DNA of 33,975 nt from a virus, in IMG/VR virus record IMGVR_UViG_3300036822_000295, positions 1-33,975 of that record; one strand, 5' to 3'. Below are positions 6,981 to 14,400 of this stretch, one piece after another. A model generated the notes under the pieces. It saw only the letters and a list, made by a program, of their open reading frames with translations, did not search any database and was not told the DNA's origin. Position 1 is the first letter of the stretch. Each line of letters starts with the position of its first letter. Position numbers and translations under genes: made by a program.

Positions 6981-7290
6981 CGAATTAGCGCTGATGTGGT
7001 TTCGGCTGACACAAAGCGATCCGATGGTGGTTATAAATGTTCTGCTGTGCTCGGCAATTGTCTGCCGACTGGCATTCTTCAGAAAGACGGGATACCGGCA
7101 CCGGGCATGGGTAGCCTGGCTGGCATGGTTCCTCATTGCGGTCTATTCGTGGATCCCGTTCCGCTTCATAGCCCAGCAGTATCAAGACACCCACTGGAGC
7201 GTTATCGCTGCCAACCTAATTATCTGCATCGCGCTGTACCGGGTTAAGGGGAACATCGCGAAACTGCTGCACTCCCCGAGGTCACAATGA
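6970..7290 (+). CDS. Second holin-like membrane protein (3-TM phage holin family)
   Basis: A 106-residue protein with three membrane segments: about residues 16-32 (MVVINVLLCSAIVCRLAFF), 43-62 (WVAWLAWFLIAVYSWIPF) and 75-90 (VIAANLIICIALY). It resembles the putative 3TM phage holin group that accompanies another holin in enteric prophages. The ATG at 6970 is preferred over an in-frame upstream start at 6916 because GAGG lies just before it and overlap with the holin stays short. It could be a second holin or an antiholin. It ends in a 4-nt overlap with the endolysin. Confidence 0.75.
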   Translation: MVDNELALMWFRLTQSDPMVVINVLLCSAIVCRLAFFRKTGYRHRAWVAWLAWFLIAVYSWIPFRFIAQQYQDTHWSVIAANLIICIALYRVKGNIAKLLHSPRSQ

Positions 7291-7829
7291 CAAAAGAAGA
7301 AATTTTCAATGCCATTCTCGGTAAAGAGGGGGGCTACGTTAATAATCCAGATGACAGAGGTGGTGCTACTCGTTGGGGTATCACCGAGCAGGTTGCTCGC
7401 GCTCATGGCTATGTCGGCAATATGCGAAGCCTACCACGTGAAACAGCGTTGGCGATCCTGATCGCTGATTATTGGACGGGCCCACGCTTTGACTTGATAG
7501 CCACTGCGTCTCCGTCGATTGCCGCTGAAATATGCGACACAGGAGTAAACATGGGACCGAGTGTCCCGAGCAAGTGGCTCCAACGCTGGCTGAACGCCTT
7601 TAATCAGCAAGGCAAACTTTACCCTGACCTTATTGCTGATGGACAGATTGGTGCCCGGACAGTTAATGCGTTAAAAGCATTCCTCTCCGCCCGTGGTGCT
7701 GAGGGGGAAAGTGTCTTGTTAAAGTCCCTAAATTGCAGCCAGGGTGCTCGTTATCTCGAATTAGCCGAGCAACGCGCAGCGAACGAAAGCTTTGTTTATG
7801 GATGGGTAAAAGAGCGGGTGGCATTGTGA
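7287..7829 (+). CDS. Endolysin, glycoside hydrolase family 108 (N-acetylmuramidase)
   Basis: The 180-residue protein begins with an amphipathic helix and KEGGYVNNPDDRGGATRWGIT (about residues 13-33), the family 108 hallmark. E14 in EGGY is the expected catalytic acid. The C-terminal part (about 95-175, with DGQIGARTVNAL) is the peptidoglycan-binding-type domain seen in this family. The enzyme cleaves the muramic acid to glucosamine bond in peptidoglycan. No cleavable signal peptide is seen, so export depends on the holins. It overlaps its neighbours by four bases on each side. Confidence 0.92.
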   Translation: MTKEEIFNAILGKEGGYVNNPDDRGGATRWGITEQVARAHGYVGNMRSLPRETALAILIADYWTGPRFDLIATASPSIAAEICDTGVNMGPSVPSKWLQRWLNAFNQQGKLYPDLIADGQIGARTVNALKAFLSARGAEGESVLLKSLNCSQGARYLELAEQRAANESFVYGWVKERVAL

Positions 7830-8212
7830 GCTGGTTTCCTTTGCCAAATGGAAAAGCATTGTTGGTAGCCGCTGTCTTTACTTTGTTCGCTTGGTTAGTT
7901 GTCAGCAACTGGGGTTACCGTAAAGACCTTCGATTGTCAGGTCAAAAGCTGGCGGAGCAAAAAAAGACGGTTGACCAGCAGGCTGGGGTGATAAACACGT
8001 TACAAACGCAGGACGCTTATAACCGCGCACTGATGGTAGCGCAGCAACATCGAGAACAGCAACTGCGCCAGCAAAGCGACATCTATCAGAGGAAGTACCG
8101 TGAAGCGATCAAAGATAACGCTTGTGCTGCTGAGCGGATGCCTGATGCTGTTGTTGAGCTCTTGCAGCAGAACGCCACCGGCACCGCAGCAAATCGTCCT
8201 GTTACCACCTGA
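7826..8212 (+). CDS. Rz: Rz-like spanin, inner membrane subunit
   Basis: The 128-residue product has one N-terminal membrane anchor (GKALLVAAVFTLFAWLVVSNWGY) followed by a long charged coiled coil (about residues 35-95, very rich in Gln, Lys and Glu). This is the layout of Rz/i-spanin proteins, which join Rz1 across the periplasm to fuse inner and outer membranes at lysis. The GTG at 7826 overlaps the endolysin stop in a GTGA junction and is preferred; an ATG at 7802 is possible but poorly supported. Rz1 overlaps it in another frame. Confidence 0.85.
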   Translation: MSWFPLPNGKALLVAAVFTLFAWLVVSNWGYRKDLRLSGQKLAEQKKTVDQQAGVINTLQTQDAYNRALMVAQQHREQQLRQQSDIYQRKYREAIKDNACAAERMPDAVVELLQQNATGTAANRPVTT

Positions 8213-8363
8213 ATCAGTGTTTACACCATGTGTGCAACCAAGCTTGCAGGGCGATACTTGGGGTGATGCGGTCAGCTACACGTTGATGCTGCAAGCAGCA
8301 CTTCAAATCTGCGCGGGACAGGTGGACACGCTTAACCAATGGCGGGAGTCGGTAGGGAGATAA
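8100..8363 (+). CDS. Rz1: Rz1-like spanin, outer membrane lipoprotein
   Basis: The 87-residue protein starts at a GTG inside the Rz gene, in a different frame, the nested layout known for Rz/Rz1. It has a lipoprotein signal (LVLLSGCLMLLLSSC, probable lipidated Cys at residue 22 in LSSC) followed by a proline-bearing stretch SRTPPAPQQ. It continues well past the end of Rz, as in overlapping but not embedded spanin pairs. It is expected to bind Rz and complete disruption of the outer membrane. Confidence 0.85.
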   Translation: MKRSKITLVLLSGCLMLLLSSCSRTPPAPQQIVLLPPESVFTPCVQPSLQGDTWGDAVSYTLMLQAALQICAGQVDTLNQWRESVGR

Positions 8364-8365
8364 TC

Positions 8366-8758
8366 ATGGGAAGAAAAGCCCCAACCCCACCGCCATATAA
8401 GCCGGGGGATAAAGTTGTACGTCCAGAACCACCGCCAATCCCACCCAAACGCGGACCTATACCAAGAGAAGATCCGCGAGACGAACAATTCTATTGTCAT
8501 GATCTACTAATCCAGGATCTAACAGTTGAACGATTTACTAGTAAAAAGGAAGATAGCGTGAAATTTCAGCTAGCTAAGCTATACAGAAGAGGTACTTTTT
8601 TCGGCTATGGTATTGCAGTTAATGGCGAACTATTAGACTGTCAGGCAATAACAGAGATTAAGACTGAGCCCAACGAAATTGCAAAGGTTGTGGCCGTTTT
8701 CAACCTGACTGCCGAACATGCAGAAAATCAAATTACCATTGATTTAAGCAATGATTAG
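8366..8758 (+). CDS. Hypothetical phage protein with Pro-rich N terminus
   Basis: The 130-residue protein begins with a basic, proline-rich tail (about residues 1-35, many PPP and PPIPPK-type runs). A mixed alpha/beta region follows with no membrane segment. I recognise no family. The ATG at 8366 lies three bases after the Rz1 stop; an in-frame start at 8339 would overlap Rz1. The DNA from about 8470 on is A/T-rich compared with the lysis genes. It may be an accessory gene carried by the late operon. Confidence 0.65.
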   Translation: MGRKAPTPPPYKPGDKVVRPEPPPIPPKRGPIPREDPRDEQFYCHDLLIQDLTVERFTSKKEDSVKFQLAKLYRRGTFFGYGIAVNGELLDCQAITEIKTEPNEIAKVVAVFNLTAEHAENQITIDLSND

Positions 8759-8765
8759 GTATAAT
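8739..8765 (+). promoter_or_regulatory. Candidate local promoter for the 84-residue gene
   Basis: A perfect TATAAT at 8760-8765 has TTGATT at 8739-8744 upstream, with a short 15-bp spacer. Transcription would start near 8772, inside the hairpin that otherwise hides the ribosome binding site of the next gene. Confidence 0.45.
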
Positions 8766-8783
8766 CCTCCCCAATAGGAGGAT
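8764..8783 (+). promoter_or_regulatory. Hairpin sequestering the ribosome binding site
   Basis: ATCCTCC (8764-8770) pairs perfectly with GGAGGAT (8777-8783) around a six-base loop. The right arm contains AGGAGG, the ribosome binding site of the gene starting at 8787. Long late transcripts would fold this hairpin; a transcript from the local promoter would lack the left arm. Confidence 0.6.
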
Positions 8784-8786
8784 CCC

Positions 8787-9041
8787 ATGTCATACAATCT
8801 CGGCAATCTGCCAAAAGAAGAAATGGACAAGGTGAACGTAGACCTTGCCGCATCAGGCGTAGCGTACAAAGAGCGCATGAACCAGCCGGTGATAGCTGAG
8901 CAGGTAGAGCGAGAACAACCTGAGCATCTGCGTGAATACTTCCGTGAACGGGTGGCACATTACCGAGGGGTGAGTAAAACACTCCCTACCGGTTCAGCCG
9001 CCGTCTATCTGCAAATGGCAGAGGCCAACGGTAAGAAGTAA
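8787..9041 (+). CDS. Small hypothetical phage protein
   Basis: An 84-residue, charged, soluble protein with helical character around residues 28-62 (KERMNQPV to [13 protein letters not shown]). No family is recognised. It has a strong ribosome binding site (AGGAGG, four to five bases from ATG), its own candidate promoter upstream and an intrinsic terminator 17 bp after its stop. That is the promoter-gene-terminator layout of a phage moron, so it may be expressed outside the late phase. Confidence 0.75.
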   Translation: MSYNLGNLPKEEMDKVNVDLAASGVAYKERMNQPVIAEQVEREQPEHLREYFRERVAHYRGVSKTLPTGSAAVYLQMAEANGKK

Positions 9042-9058
9042 CAGAACATTGATAACGA

Positions 9059-9079
9059 CCCGCTTCGGCGGGTTTTTTT
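9059..9079 (+). terminator. Intrinsic terminator
   Basis: CCCGC and GCGGG form a stem with a UUCG tetraloop, followed by seven T. The same hairpin core recurs at 14361 and 29297. Confidence 0.9.
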
Positions 9080-9104
9080 ATGCCCATTGAATAGGAATAT
9101 CTAT

Positions 9105-9347
9105 ATGTCAGGCACTGTAGAGATCACCCCAGCTCAAACAATCCGGCTTCGGTTACTTGAACTAGTCAATTACGACACCGCCGCCGCAGCGAAGGCAATT
9201 GAGTTTGTCGGTGACGATGCACTCAAAAACGCTATCTTCCAGCAACAATTTGCACGTGTTTTTACGGAAAGCGAGATTGTCGCTAAGACAGTCAAAGCTA
9301 TTCAGGAAAGCAAAGAAGCCCTGGCTCTGTTCGACACCGAAGCATAG
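9105..9347 (+). CDS. Small hypothetical phage protein, helical
   Basis: An 80-residue protein that looks almost wholly helical and rich in Ala and Glu (ITPAQTIRLRLLELV, then AKTVKAIQESKEALALF). ATG at 9105 follows AGGA at 9093-9096 with good spacing; the TTG at 9087 is less likely. It lies between two terminators in the stretch between the lysis and glycosyltransferase genes. No family is recognised. Confidence 0.65.
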   Translation: MSGTVEITPAQTIRLRLLELVNYDTAAAAKAIEFVGDDALKNAIFQQQFARVFTESEIVAKTVKAIQESKEALALFDTEA

Positions 9348-9404
9348 TAAGCATCGCAACAGCCATTCAGTGAGTGGCTGATTCAATGCCACAACCAAGA
9401 CACC

Positions 9405-9434
9405 AGCCCGTTAATGCAGGTTGATGGCTTTTTT
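9405..9434 (+). terminator. Weak terminator-like element
   Basis: A short AGCC/GGCT stem with a long loop precedes six T (9429-9434). A second hairpin with no T-run (9361-9379, AGCCA with TGGCT) lies just upstream. These fill the gap between two small genes. Confidence 0.35.
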
Positions 9435-9465
9435 ATACCCATAAGTAAGATAGGAGAAGAAGACC

Positions 9466-9687
9466 ATGCTAACAATGACTCACCACTATGCAGATGGTGG
9501 AGAACGTTGCTGTGAAGTTCGCGAGGTTCGCAATGCCGGACATGTAATACTTATTGATCACCCTAAAGCTAATGGCGGCATGTCGGAACGGCTAGAGCTA
9601 TCAGCAGGTGATCTACTTTATGTGATGAACGAGCGTGGAAGCACTATCGCACGTTTCTTTGGTCCCAAAAAATCATCGGCGAATTAA
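9466..9687 (+). CDS. Small hypothetical phage protein
   Basis: A 73-residue protein with an apparent beta-rich pattern (CCEVREVRNAGHVILIDHP, RLELSAGDLLYVM) and adjacent cysteines near residues 15-16. GGAGAAGAAG precedes the ATG. No family is recognised. The next gene starts two bases after its stop, and an intrinsic terminator lies inside that next gene's first codons, which could mark the end of this gene's own transcript. Confidence 0.65.
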   Translation: MLTMTHHYADGGERCCEVREVRNAGHVILIDHPKANGGMSERLELSAGDLLYVMNERGSTIARFFGPKKSSAN

Positions 9688-9689
9688 TA

Positions 9690-11150
9690 ATGCAGGTGAT
9701 CATTGACGGTATCCCATATGAGCCTGCAAACAAGCAGGCTTTTTTGCGTATAGGCATAGCTATATCAACCCACCAACGCCCGGAAATTTTGCGACGAGCT
9801 TTAGACCAGCATATTAAGCACCTTCCAGTCTGTGCGCTGGTGGTTGTTGTCGATGATGGTTCTACGCCTGCAGCCGTTGTCCCTGACGGGGTTAAGCTGG
9901 TCAGGCATGAAAAGTCACAGGGTATTGTTGCCTCGAAGAACGCCAGCCTGGAGGTCTTGATGGACGCCGGTTGTGAGCATCTGTTCTTGTGGGACGATGA
10001 TGCTTGGCCCATTGCTGATGGCTGGCATTTACCTTACATCGAGTCGCCAGAGCTTCATCTGGCTTATCAATTCCTCGATCTGGCTGGACCGAGAAAGCTT
10101 CAAGATCTGGCGGTGCTTTATTCAGATGATGACCACGTTGCTTATACCGGTCAGCGTGGCGTGATGTTGTATTACCACCGTAGTGCTATTGAAAGGGTTG
10201 GTGGGTTTGATCCAGTTTATGGCCGTGGTATGTACGAACATAGCGATCTGGCTCTTCGTGTTCACAATGCTGGATTAACCACGTGGGCTTATGCTGATGT
10301 GGCTGGTTCGTCATCGCTTATTCATTCGCTTGATGAGCATGAAGCCGTAGAACGGTCGGTGTCAAAACCTGACAGAATAGCGCTGGTTGAACGTAACGTG
10401 AAGATTCACAACGAACGCCGTGATGCTGGGTATACAGGTTTTGTCGGATACCGACGTCAGCGCAATGTGGTGATTACCACTCTGCTAACCAGCCAGCCAG
10501 ATCCGCAGCGAGGCGTTAGATTGAAACCTGATCAGACGCTGATTGCAAAGTGGTCATCATCCATTAAGGGCGGAGACGCGGTAATTCTCGCTGATGAATT
10601 TGAATATTCTCCTGCTGAACAGCTTACAGTTCGCGTACCAACGGTTGTTATGAACGTGTATTTCCGCCGCTGGTTGCACATCTGGCAGTACCTGCGTGAC
10701 AACCCTCAATTTCGCTTTGTCTGGTGTACTGATGGGACGGACGTTGAAATGCTCCGTGAACCGTGGGGTGAAATGGATGACGGCAAGGTTTACGTTGGCT
10801 CCGAGCCAAAGACCTACGCTGATACCTGGGCCAAGGAAAAACACCCCGAACGCATCTATCAAGATTTCCTCAACCGGCATCGAAATGATGTGATGTTGAA
10901 TGCGGGATTATTAGGTGGCAGACGTGAAGACGTCATGGCGTTTGCGCATGCCATTGTCCGCTTGTTTTATCGGATAGAGAGCTATCGATTCTGGAAGATG
11001 GAGAAGGCAGCAGCAGCGATAGGCGACATGATAGCGTTTGGTATCGTTGCTAAGTCATTCGGTGATCGAGTCGTTACGGGTCCGTTGGTGCATACTGTAT
11101 TCCGCACTGATGGGACAGGTAAGGAGCATGCGTGGTGGAAACACAAATAA
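9690..11150 (+). CDS. Two-domain glycosyltransferase (GT2-type N-terminal domain)
   Basis: The 486-residue protein has an N-terminal GT-A domain (about residues 20-250). It opens IGIAISTHQRPEILRRAL, then VVVVDDGS (D55-D56) and LWDDDAWP (D102-D104, the metal/sugar-nucleotide DXD motif), then GGFDPVYGRGMYEHSDLALR. The C-terminal half (about 260-470) looks like a second glycosyltransferase-like domain, with CTDGTDVEML (D348, D351) and NAGLLGGRREDV (residues 404-415). Such enzymes move sugars from nucleotide sugars to an acceptor. The acceptor here could be modified phage DNA, a virion protein or host surface glycan; sequence alone does not say. A third GT-like gene overlaps its end. The N-terminal codons contain an intrinsic terminator. 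Confidence 0.82.
   Translation: MQVIIDGIPYEPANKQAFLRIGIAISTHQRPEILRRALDQHIKHLPVCALVVVVDDGSTPAAVVPDGVKLVRHEKSQGIVASKNASLEVLMDAGCEHLFLWDDDAWPIADGWHLPYIESPELHLAYQFLDLAGPRKLQDLAVLYSDDDHVAYTGQRGVMLYYHRSAIERVGGFDPVYGRGMYEHSDLALRVHNAGLTTWAYADVAGSSSLIHSLDEHEAVERSVSKPDRIALVERNVKIHNERRDAGYTGFVGYRRQRNVVITTLLTSQPDPQRGVRLKPDQTLIAKWSSSIKGGDAVILADEFEYSPAEQLTVRVPTVVMNVYFRRWLHIWQYLRDNPQFRFVWCTDGTDVEMLREPWGEMDDGKVYVGSEPKTYADTWAKEKHPERIYQDFLNRHRNDVMLNAGLLGGRREDVMAFAHAIVRLFYRIESYRFWKMEKAAAAIGDMIAFGIVAKSFGDRVVTGPLVHTVFRTDGTGKEHAWWKHK
9721..9745 (+). terminator. Intrinsic terminator inside the start of the glycosyltransferase gene
   Basis: AGCCTGC (9721-9727) pairs with GCAGGCT (9734-9740) around AAACAA, followed by six T. 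It covers codons 11-19 of the glycosyltransferase frame. It may end the transcript of the preceding small gene when Q is absent. Confidence 0.75.
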
Positions 11151-11731
11151 AGTTTGTTGTGGTCGGACATCACTCCCGTCAGGTTCAGGCGACGGCACTG
11201 GCAACATCGCTTCAGGCATATTTGCTAATCGATGATGGCGACAATGGCGCCAATTGGAACCACCGTCGAGCGCTTAATTGGGCTGCTACTCAGCCATGCC
11301 GTGTTGTCATCCTTGAGGATGATGCCGAGCCAGTGCCTAACTTCATCGCAAAAATCGAAGGGTGGCTGTTGCGTTATCCTGATGCGCTGGTGAGTTTTTA
11401 TCTTGGGACAGGCCGACCACCACAGTATCAGCTAAAGATAGCTGAGCGGTTGATAGTGGCAGATAAAACCCGTGCTGACTTCATCACGTTGCCACAGCTG
11501 ATTCATGGCGTTTGCTACAGCATTCCTCAGCAGTACATTGAGCATGTGTTGTCTCGATGGGATACCCGGAAGGCCGCTGATTACGCGGTAGGTGATGCAT
11601 ACGGTGGCCAGGTGATCTATCCATGCTGGTCGTTGGTAGACCATACAGATGGAGATCCAGTAGAGAGTCATCCTGATGGGAAGCCGCGCTCTGAGCGGCG
11701 TAAGGCGTGGAGGTTGAATGGGAAAGCTTAA
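11132..11731 (+). CDS. Glycosyltransferase-like protein (GT25-like)
   Basis: The 199-residue protein has a GT-A-like layout: an initial strand IKFVVVGHHSRQ, then NWNHRRALNWA (about residues 41-51) and VVILEDDAEPVPNF (E62-D64). ILEDD is the acidic motif expected for LPS/collagen-type family 25 glycosyltransferases. A later segment with VGDAYGGQVIYPCWSLVDH fits the acceptor half. It starts at GTG with AAGGAG just upstream, overlapping the end of the previous glycosyltransferase; a second GTG three bases on is equally possible. It is probably made together with the two-domain enzyme and acts on the same acceptor. Family assignment is moderate. Confidence 0.65.
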   Translation: MVETQIKFVVVGHHSRQVQATALATSLQAYLLIDDGDNGANWNHRRALNWAATQPCRVVILEDDAEPVPNFIAKIEGWLLRYPDALVSFYLGTGRPPQYQLKIAERLIVADKTRADFITLPQLIHGVCYSIPQQYIEHVLSRWDTRKAADYAVGDAYGGQVIYPCWSLVDHTDGDPVESHPDGKPRSERRKAWRLNGKA

Positions 11732-12086
11732 AACACTTCAGCCACGACTGAAGGCGATAGACACAAGGCGGATTAAGCCAGTTTATGGCGAGCATCGACG
11801 CGTAAGCGGTAGTGCAAGGGTTAGCCTTAAGCGTCGGTTGTATGTTCGTGATAGCGGTAAGTGCTGCATGTGTTGTCGCGTAGTTGACTTGCACGACAGC
11901 GAACTAGATCACCGCATCGCCCTACAGTTTGGTGGCGACAATGAAGAGGCAAACCTCTGGACACTATGCATCGAGTGTCATGCAGGCAAATCTGCAAGAG
12001 AGGCCTCTACGAGTCAGCCAGATGAAGAAGCGTTGAAGCACTCAGTACCATCATCAATGAGAATCGACAGCGTCATCGTGATCTAA
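11718..12086 (+). CDS. HNH endonuclease associated with the terminase
   Basis: The 122-residue protein has a basic N terminus, a CCMCC zinc-type cysteine cluster (about residues 49-53), and then LDHRIALQFGGDNEEANLWTLCIECHAGKS (about 64-94). That gives the D-H pair, the N and the second C-x2-C of a zinc-stabilised HNH fold. HNH proteins next to terminase genes in cos-type phages such as HK97 assist terminase in cutting the packaging site. The gene overlaps the glycosyltransferase frame by 14 bases and is followed by a non-coding gap of about 130 bp before the small terminase gene. Confidence 0.88.
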   Translation: MGKLKTLQPRLKAIDTRRIKPVYGEHRRVSGSARVSLKRRLYVRDSGKCCMCCRVVDLHDSELDHRIALQFGGDNEEANLWTLCIECHAGKSAREASTSQPDEEALKHSVPSSMRIDSVIVI

Positions 12087-12091
12087 TTTAA

Positions 12092-12200
12092 ATGATAATT
12101 AATATCATAAACAGCTATGTCAAGGCGGGGGGTATCGGCAAAAGTAAACGTCGATCGCCCTGGACACCGCGCCCCCTCTCACGCACAGAAAAAATCCCCT
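12092..12200. other. Candidate cos/packaging region
   Basis: The gap between HNH and terS contains an A/T-rich inverted repeat (ATGATA at 12092-12097 with TATCAT at 12103-12108) and a G-run (12124-12132) facing a C-run (12167-12178). HNH-linked terminases usually cut a cos site here. The exact cut cannot be located by eye. Confidence 0.35.
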
Positions 12201-12215
12201 TTGGAGGGTATAAAC

Positions 12216-12677
12216 ATGTTAACAGGGCAGAAGCGCAAATTTGCATTGGCGCTGATGTCCGGTTCAACTCAAGTCGCCGCTGCAATAAAGGCTGGCTATT
12301 CTGAGAAATCGGCGCGTTCCAAGGGTTCGCAGCTGAAGAAAGACCCGGACGTCATCGCGTTTATGAAGAAAAAACAAGGTGAACAAGTTCGTGTCGATCA
12401 TCGCGTTGAGGCTCCGGTTTCTCCCCCTCCTCTTGTTAACAAAACCGTTAAGGAATTCGATGACCCGCTTGAGTTTCTGTTGGCGATCATGAATGACGTC
12501 ACAGAGGAAACTGACGTCAGAAAGGATGCAGCAAAGGCAATGTTGCCATATGTCCATCCGAAGAAAGGCGAGGGAGGGAAGAAAGACGCCAGAAACGCAG
12601 CTGCGAAAGTGGCTGCTACCGTCAGCAAGTTTGGTGCATTGGCGGCGCCGAAATTGGTGGTCAATAACAAGGGGTAA
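12216..12677 (+). CDS. terS: Terminase small subunit
   Basis: The 153-residue protein starts LTGQKRKFALALMSGSTQVAAAIKAGYSEKSARSKG. This is the helix-turn-helix region of Terminase_2-type small subunits, which recognise the packaging site and load the large subunit. A basic, Ala-rich C terminus (about 105-145) would contact DNA or the large subunit. ATG at 12216 has GGAGGG seven bases upstream; an in-frame ATG at 12117 lacks such a site and would add a non-conserved basic leader lying in the probable cos region. Confidence 0.85.
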   Translation: MLTGQKRKFALALMSGSTQVAAAIKAGYSEKSARSKGSQLKKDPDVIAFMKKKQGEQVRVDHRVEAPVSPPPLVNKTVKEFDDPLEFLLAIMNDVTEETDVRKDAAKAMLPYVHPKKGEGGKKDARNAAAKVAATVSKFGALAAPKLVVNNKG

Positions 12678-12680
12678 TTT

Positions 12681-14342
12681 ATGGTGCAGTGGACAACAGC
12701 CTGCCCAGATTGGGAAAAGCGGCTGATTGACAGGGCATCAATAATCCCACCGCCTATTTTTGTGGACCAGGCAGAACATGCACTGGCCATTTTCAAAGAG
12801 CTTCGTGTTTCAGACTTGCCAGGAAAGCCAACCTTTGGCGAGTGCTCGGAGCCCTGGGTATTTGATTTTGTGAAGGCTATATTTGGTGGCTATGAAGCTG
12901 AAACGGGTAATCAACTAATCCGCGAATATGGCCTACTCATCAGCAAGAAAAATACAAAATCGACCATTGCCGCCGGAATTATGCTGACAGCTTTAATTCT
13001 TTGTTGGCGCGAAGATGAAGAGCATCTGATTCTGGCGCCAACGAAGGAGGTCGCCGACAACAGTTTCAAACCGGCCGCTGGCATGATCCGGGCCGATGAA
13101 GAATTGTCAGATATGTTTCAGATACAGGACCATATCAGGACGATCACCCATCGAGTGACTCGTAATACCTTGAAAGTCGTTGCAGCTGATACTGATACGG
13201 TTTCAGGTAAGAAGGCAGGGCGTATCCTCGTTGATGAACTCTGGCTTTTCGGCAAACGCCAGAACGCAGAGGCCATGTTTATGGAAGCCCTCGGCGGACA
13301 GGTATCGAGAAACGAAGGTTGGGTTATCTTTCTGACCACACAAAGCGATGATCCCCCGGCTGGGGTTTTTAAAGAAAGGTTGGATTACTGGCGCTCCGTG
13401 CGTGATGGTGAGATTAAAGATCCTAAAACGCTCGGCGTTCTCTACGAATTCCCTGAAGCGCTAGTGGAAAGCAAAGAGTATTTATTACCTGAAAACTTTT
13501 ACATCACCAATCCTAATATTGGCCGTTCGGTAAATGCTGAATGGATCGAAGATCAACTTCGCAAGAATCAGGCTAAAACTGACGGGACACTTCAGCAGTT
13601 TCTCGCCAAGCACCTAAATATAGAAATTGGGTTAAACCTACGGAGTGACCGGTGGGCTGGTGTTGATTTCTGGGAGCCTCAAGGGAAAAAGCAGGTAACG
13701 TTTGATGAGATAATGCGGCGCTGCGAGGTGGTGACTGTCGGTATCGATGGCGGTGGCCTGGATGACCTGCTGGGAATGTCAGCTGTTGGCCGTGATAAAG
13801 AAACTCGCGAATGGCTTTGCTGGTGCCACGCGTGGGCCCACGAAATTGTTTTAAAACGGCGGAAAAGTGAGGCTTCAAGGCTGCTCGATTTTGTAGCCGC
13901 TGGCGATCTCACGCTGGTTAAGCAAATTGGGCAGGACACCTTAGAGGTTGCGCTATATGTAAAACGGCTCTATATGGCTGAATTACTCGACAAGATTGGG
14001 ATTGACCCGTCAGGTGTTGGGCAAATTCTGGACGCAATGATCGAAGAGGATATCCCTGCCGACCTGGTGGTTGGTATCAGTCAGGGATGGCGCCTTGGTG
14101 GAGCAATTAAAACTACCGAGCGCAAACTTGCAGAAGGTGTGCTTGTCCACGGTAACCAGCCAATGATGGCCTGGTGTGTGGGTAACGCACGCGTAGAGCC
14201 AAAAGGCAACGCAATTCTGATCACCAAGCAGGCCAGCGGGAAGGGGAAAATAGATCCCTTGATGGCACTATTTAATGCCGTGTCTCTCATGTCGCTTAAC
14301 CCTGAAGCGAAAAAGCGGGATTACCAGGTATTTTTCATATGA
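12681..14342 (+). CDS. terL: Terminase large subunit (HK97-like)
   Basis: The 553-residue ATPase/nuclease packages DNA into the prohead. A Walker A-like segment ISKKNTKST lies at residues 87-95 and Walker B ILVDEL has D185-E186. A coupling motif VIFLTTQSDD follows at about 215-224. The nuclease domain begins with VGIDGGGLDD (D356) and ends with GKIDPLMALFNAV near residue 525. Length and motifs fit the Terminase_1 family. It begins three bases after terS and is followed by a strong terminator at 14361. Confidence 0.93.
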   Translation: MVQWTTACPDWEKRLIDRASIIPPPIFVDQAEHALAIFKELRVSDLPGKPTFGECSEPWVFDFVKAIFGGYEAETGNQLIREYGLLISKKNTKSTIAAGIMLTALILCWREDEEHLILAPTKEVADNSFKPAAGMIRADEELSDMFQIQDHIRTITHRVTRNTLKVVAADTDTVSGKKAGRILVDELWLFGKRQNAEAMFMEALGGQVSRNEGWVIFLTTQSDDPPAGVFKERLDYWRSVRDGEIKDPKTLGVLYEFPEALVESKEYLLPENFYITNPNIGRSVNAEWIEDQLRKNQAKTDGTLQQFLAKHLNIEIGLNLRSDRWAGVDFWEPQGKKQVTFDEIMRRCEVVTVGIDGGGLDDLLGMSAVGRDKETREWLCWCHAWAHEIVLKRRKSEASRLLDFVAAGDLTLVKQIGQDTLEVALYVKRLYMAELLDKIGIDPSGVGQILDAMIEEDIPADLVVGISQGWRLGGAIKTTERKLAEGVLVHGNQPMMAWCVGNARVEPKGNAILITKQASGKGKIDPLMALFNAVSLMSLNPEAKKRDYQVFFI

Positions 14343-14360
14343 CAAAAATGTCAGTTACTG

Positions 14361-14381
14361 ACCCGCTTCGGCGGGTTTTTT
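14361..14381 (+). terminator. Intrinsic terminator after terL
   Basis: ACCCGC and GCGGGT pair around TTCG and are followed by six T (14376-14381). It is nearly identical to the hairpins at 9059 and 29297. Confidence 0.9.
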
Positions 14382-14400
14382 CGTTTCAGGAGGCAAGCAA

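Noticed and set aside
11718-12086. HNH gene as a homing endonuclease or mobile element
   Set aside because: Its place next to terS/terL and its small size fit the packaging-associated HNH family; there is no intron or interrupted gene.
12117-12215. N-terminal extension of the small terminase subunit
   Set aside because: There is no ribosome binding site before 12117, the extra residues are not terminase-like, and the region looks like packaging-site DNA.
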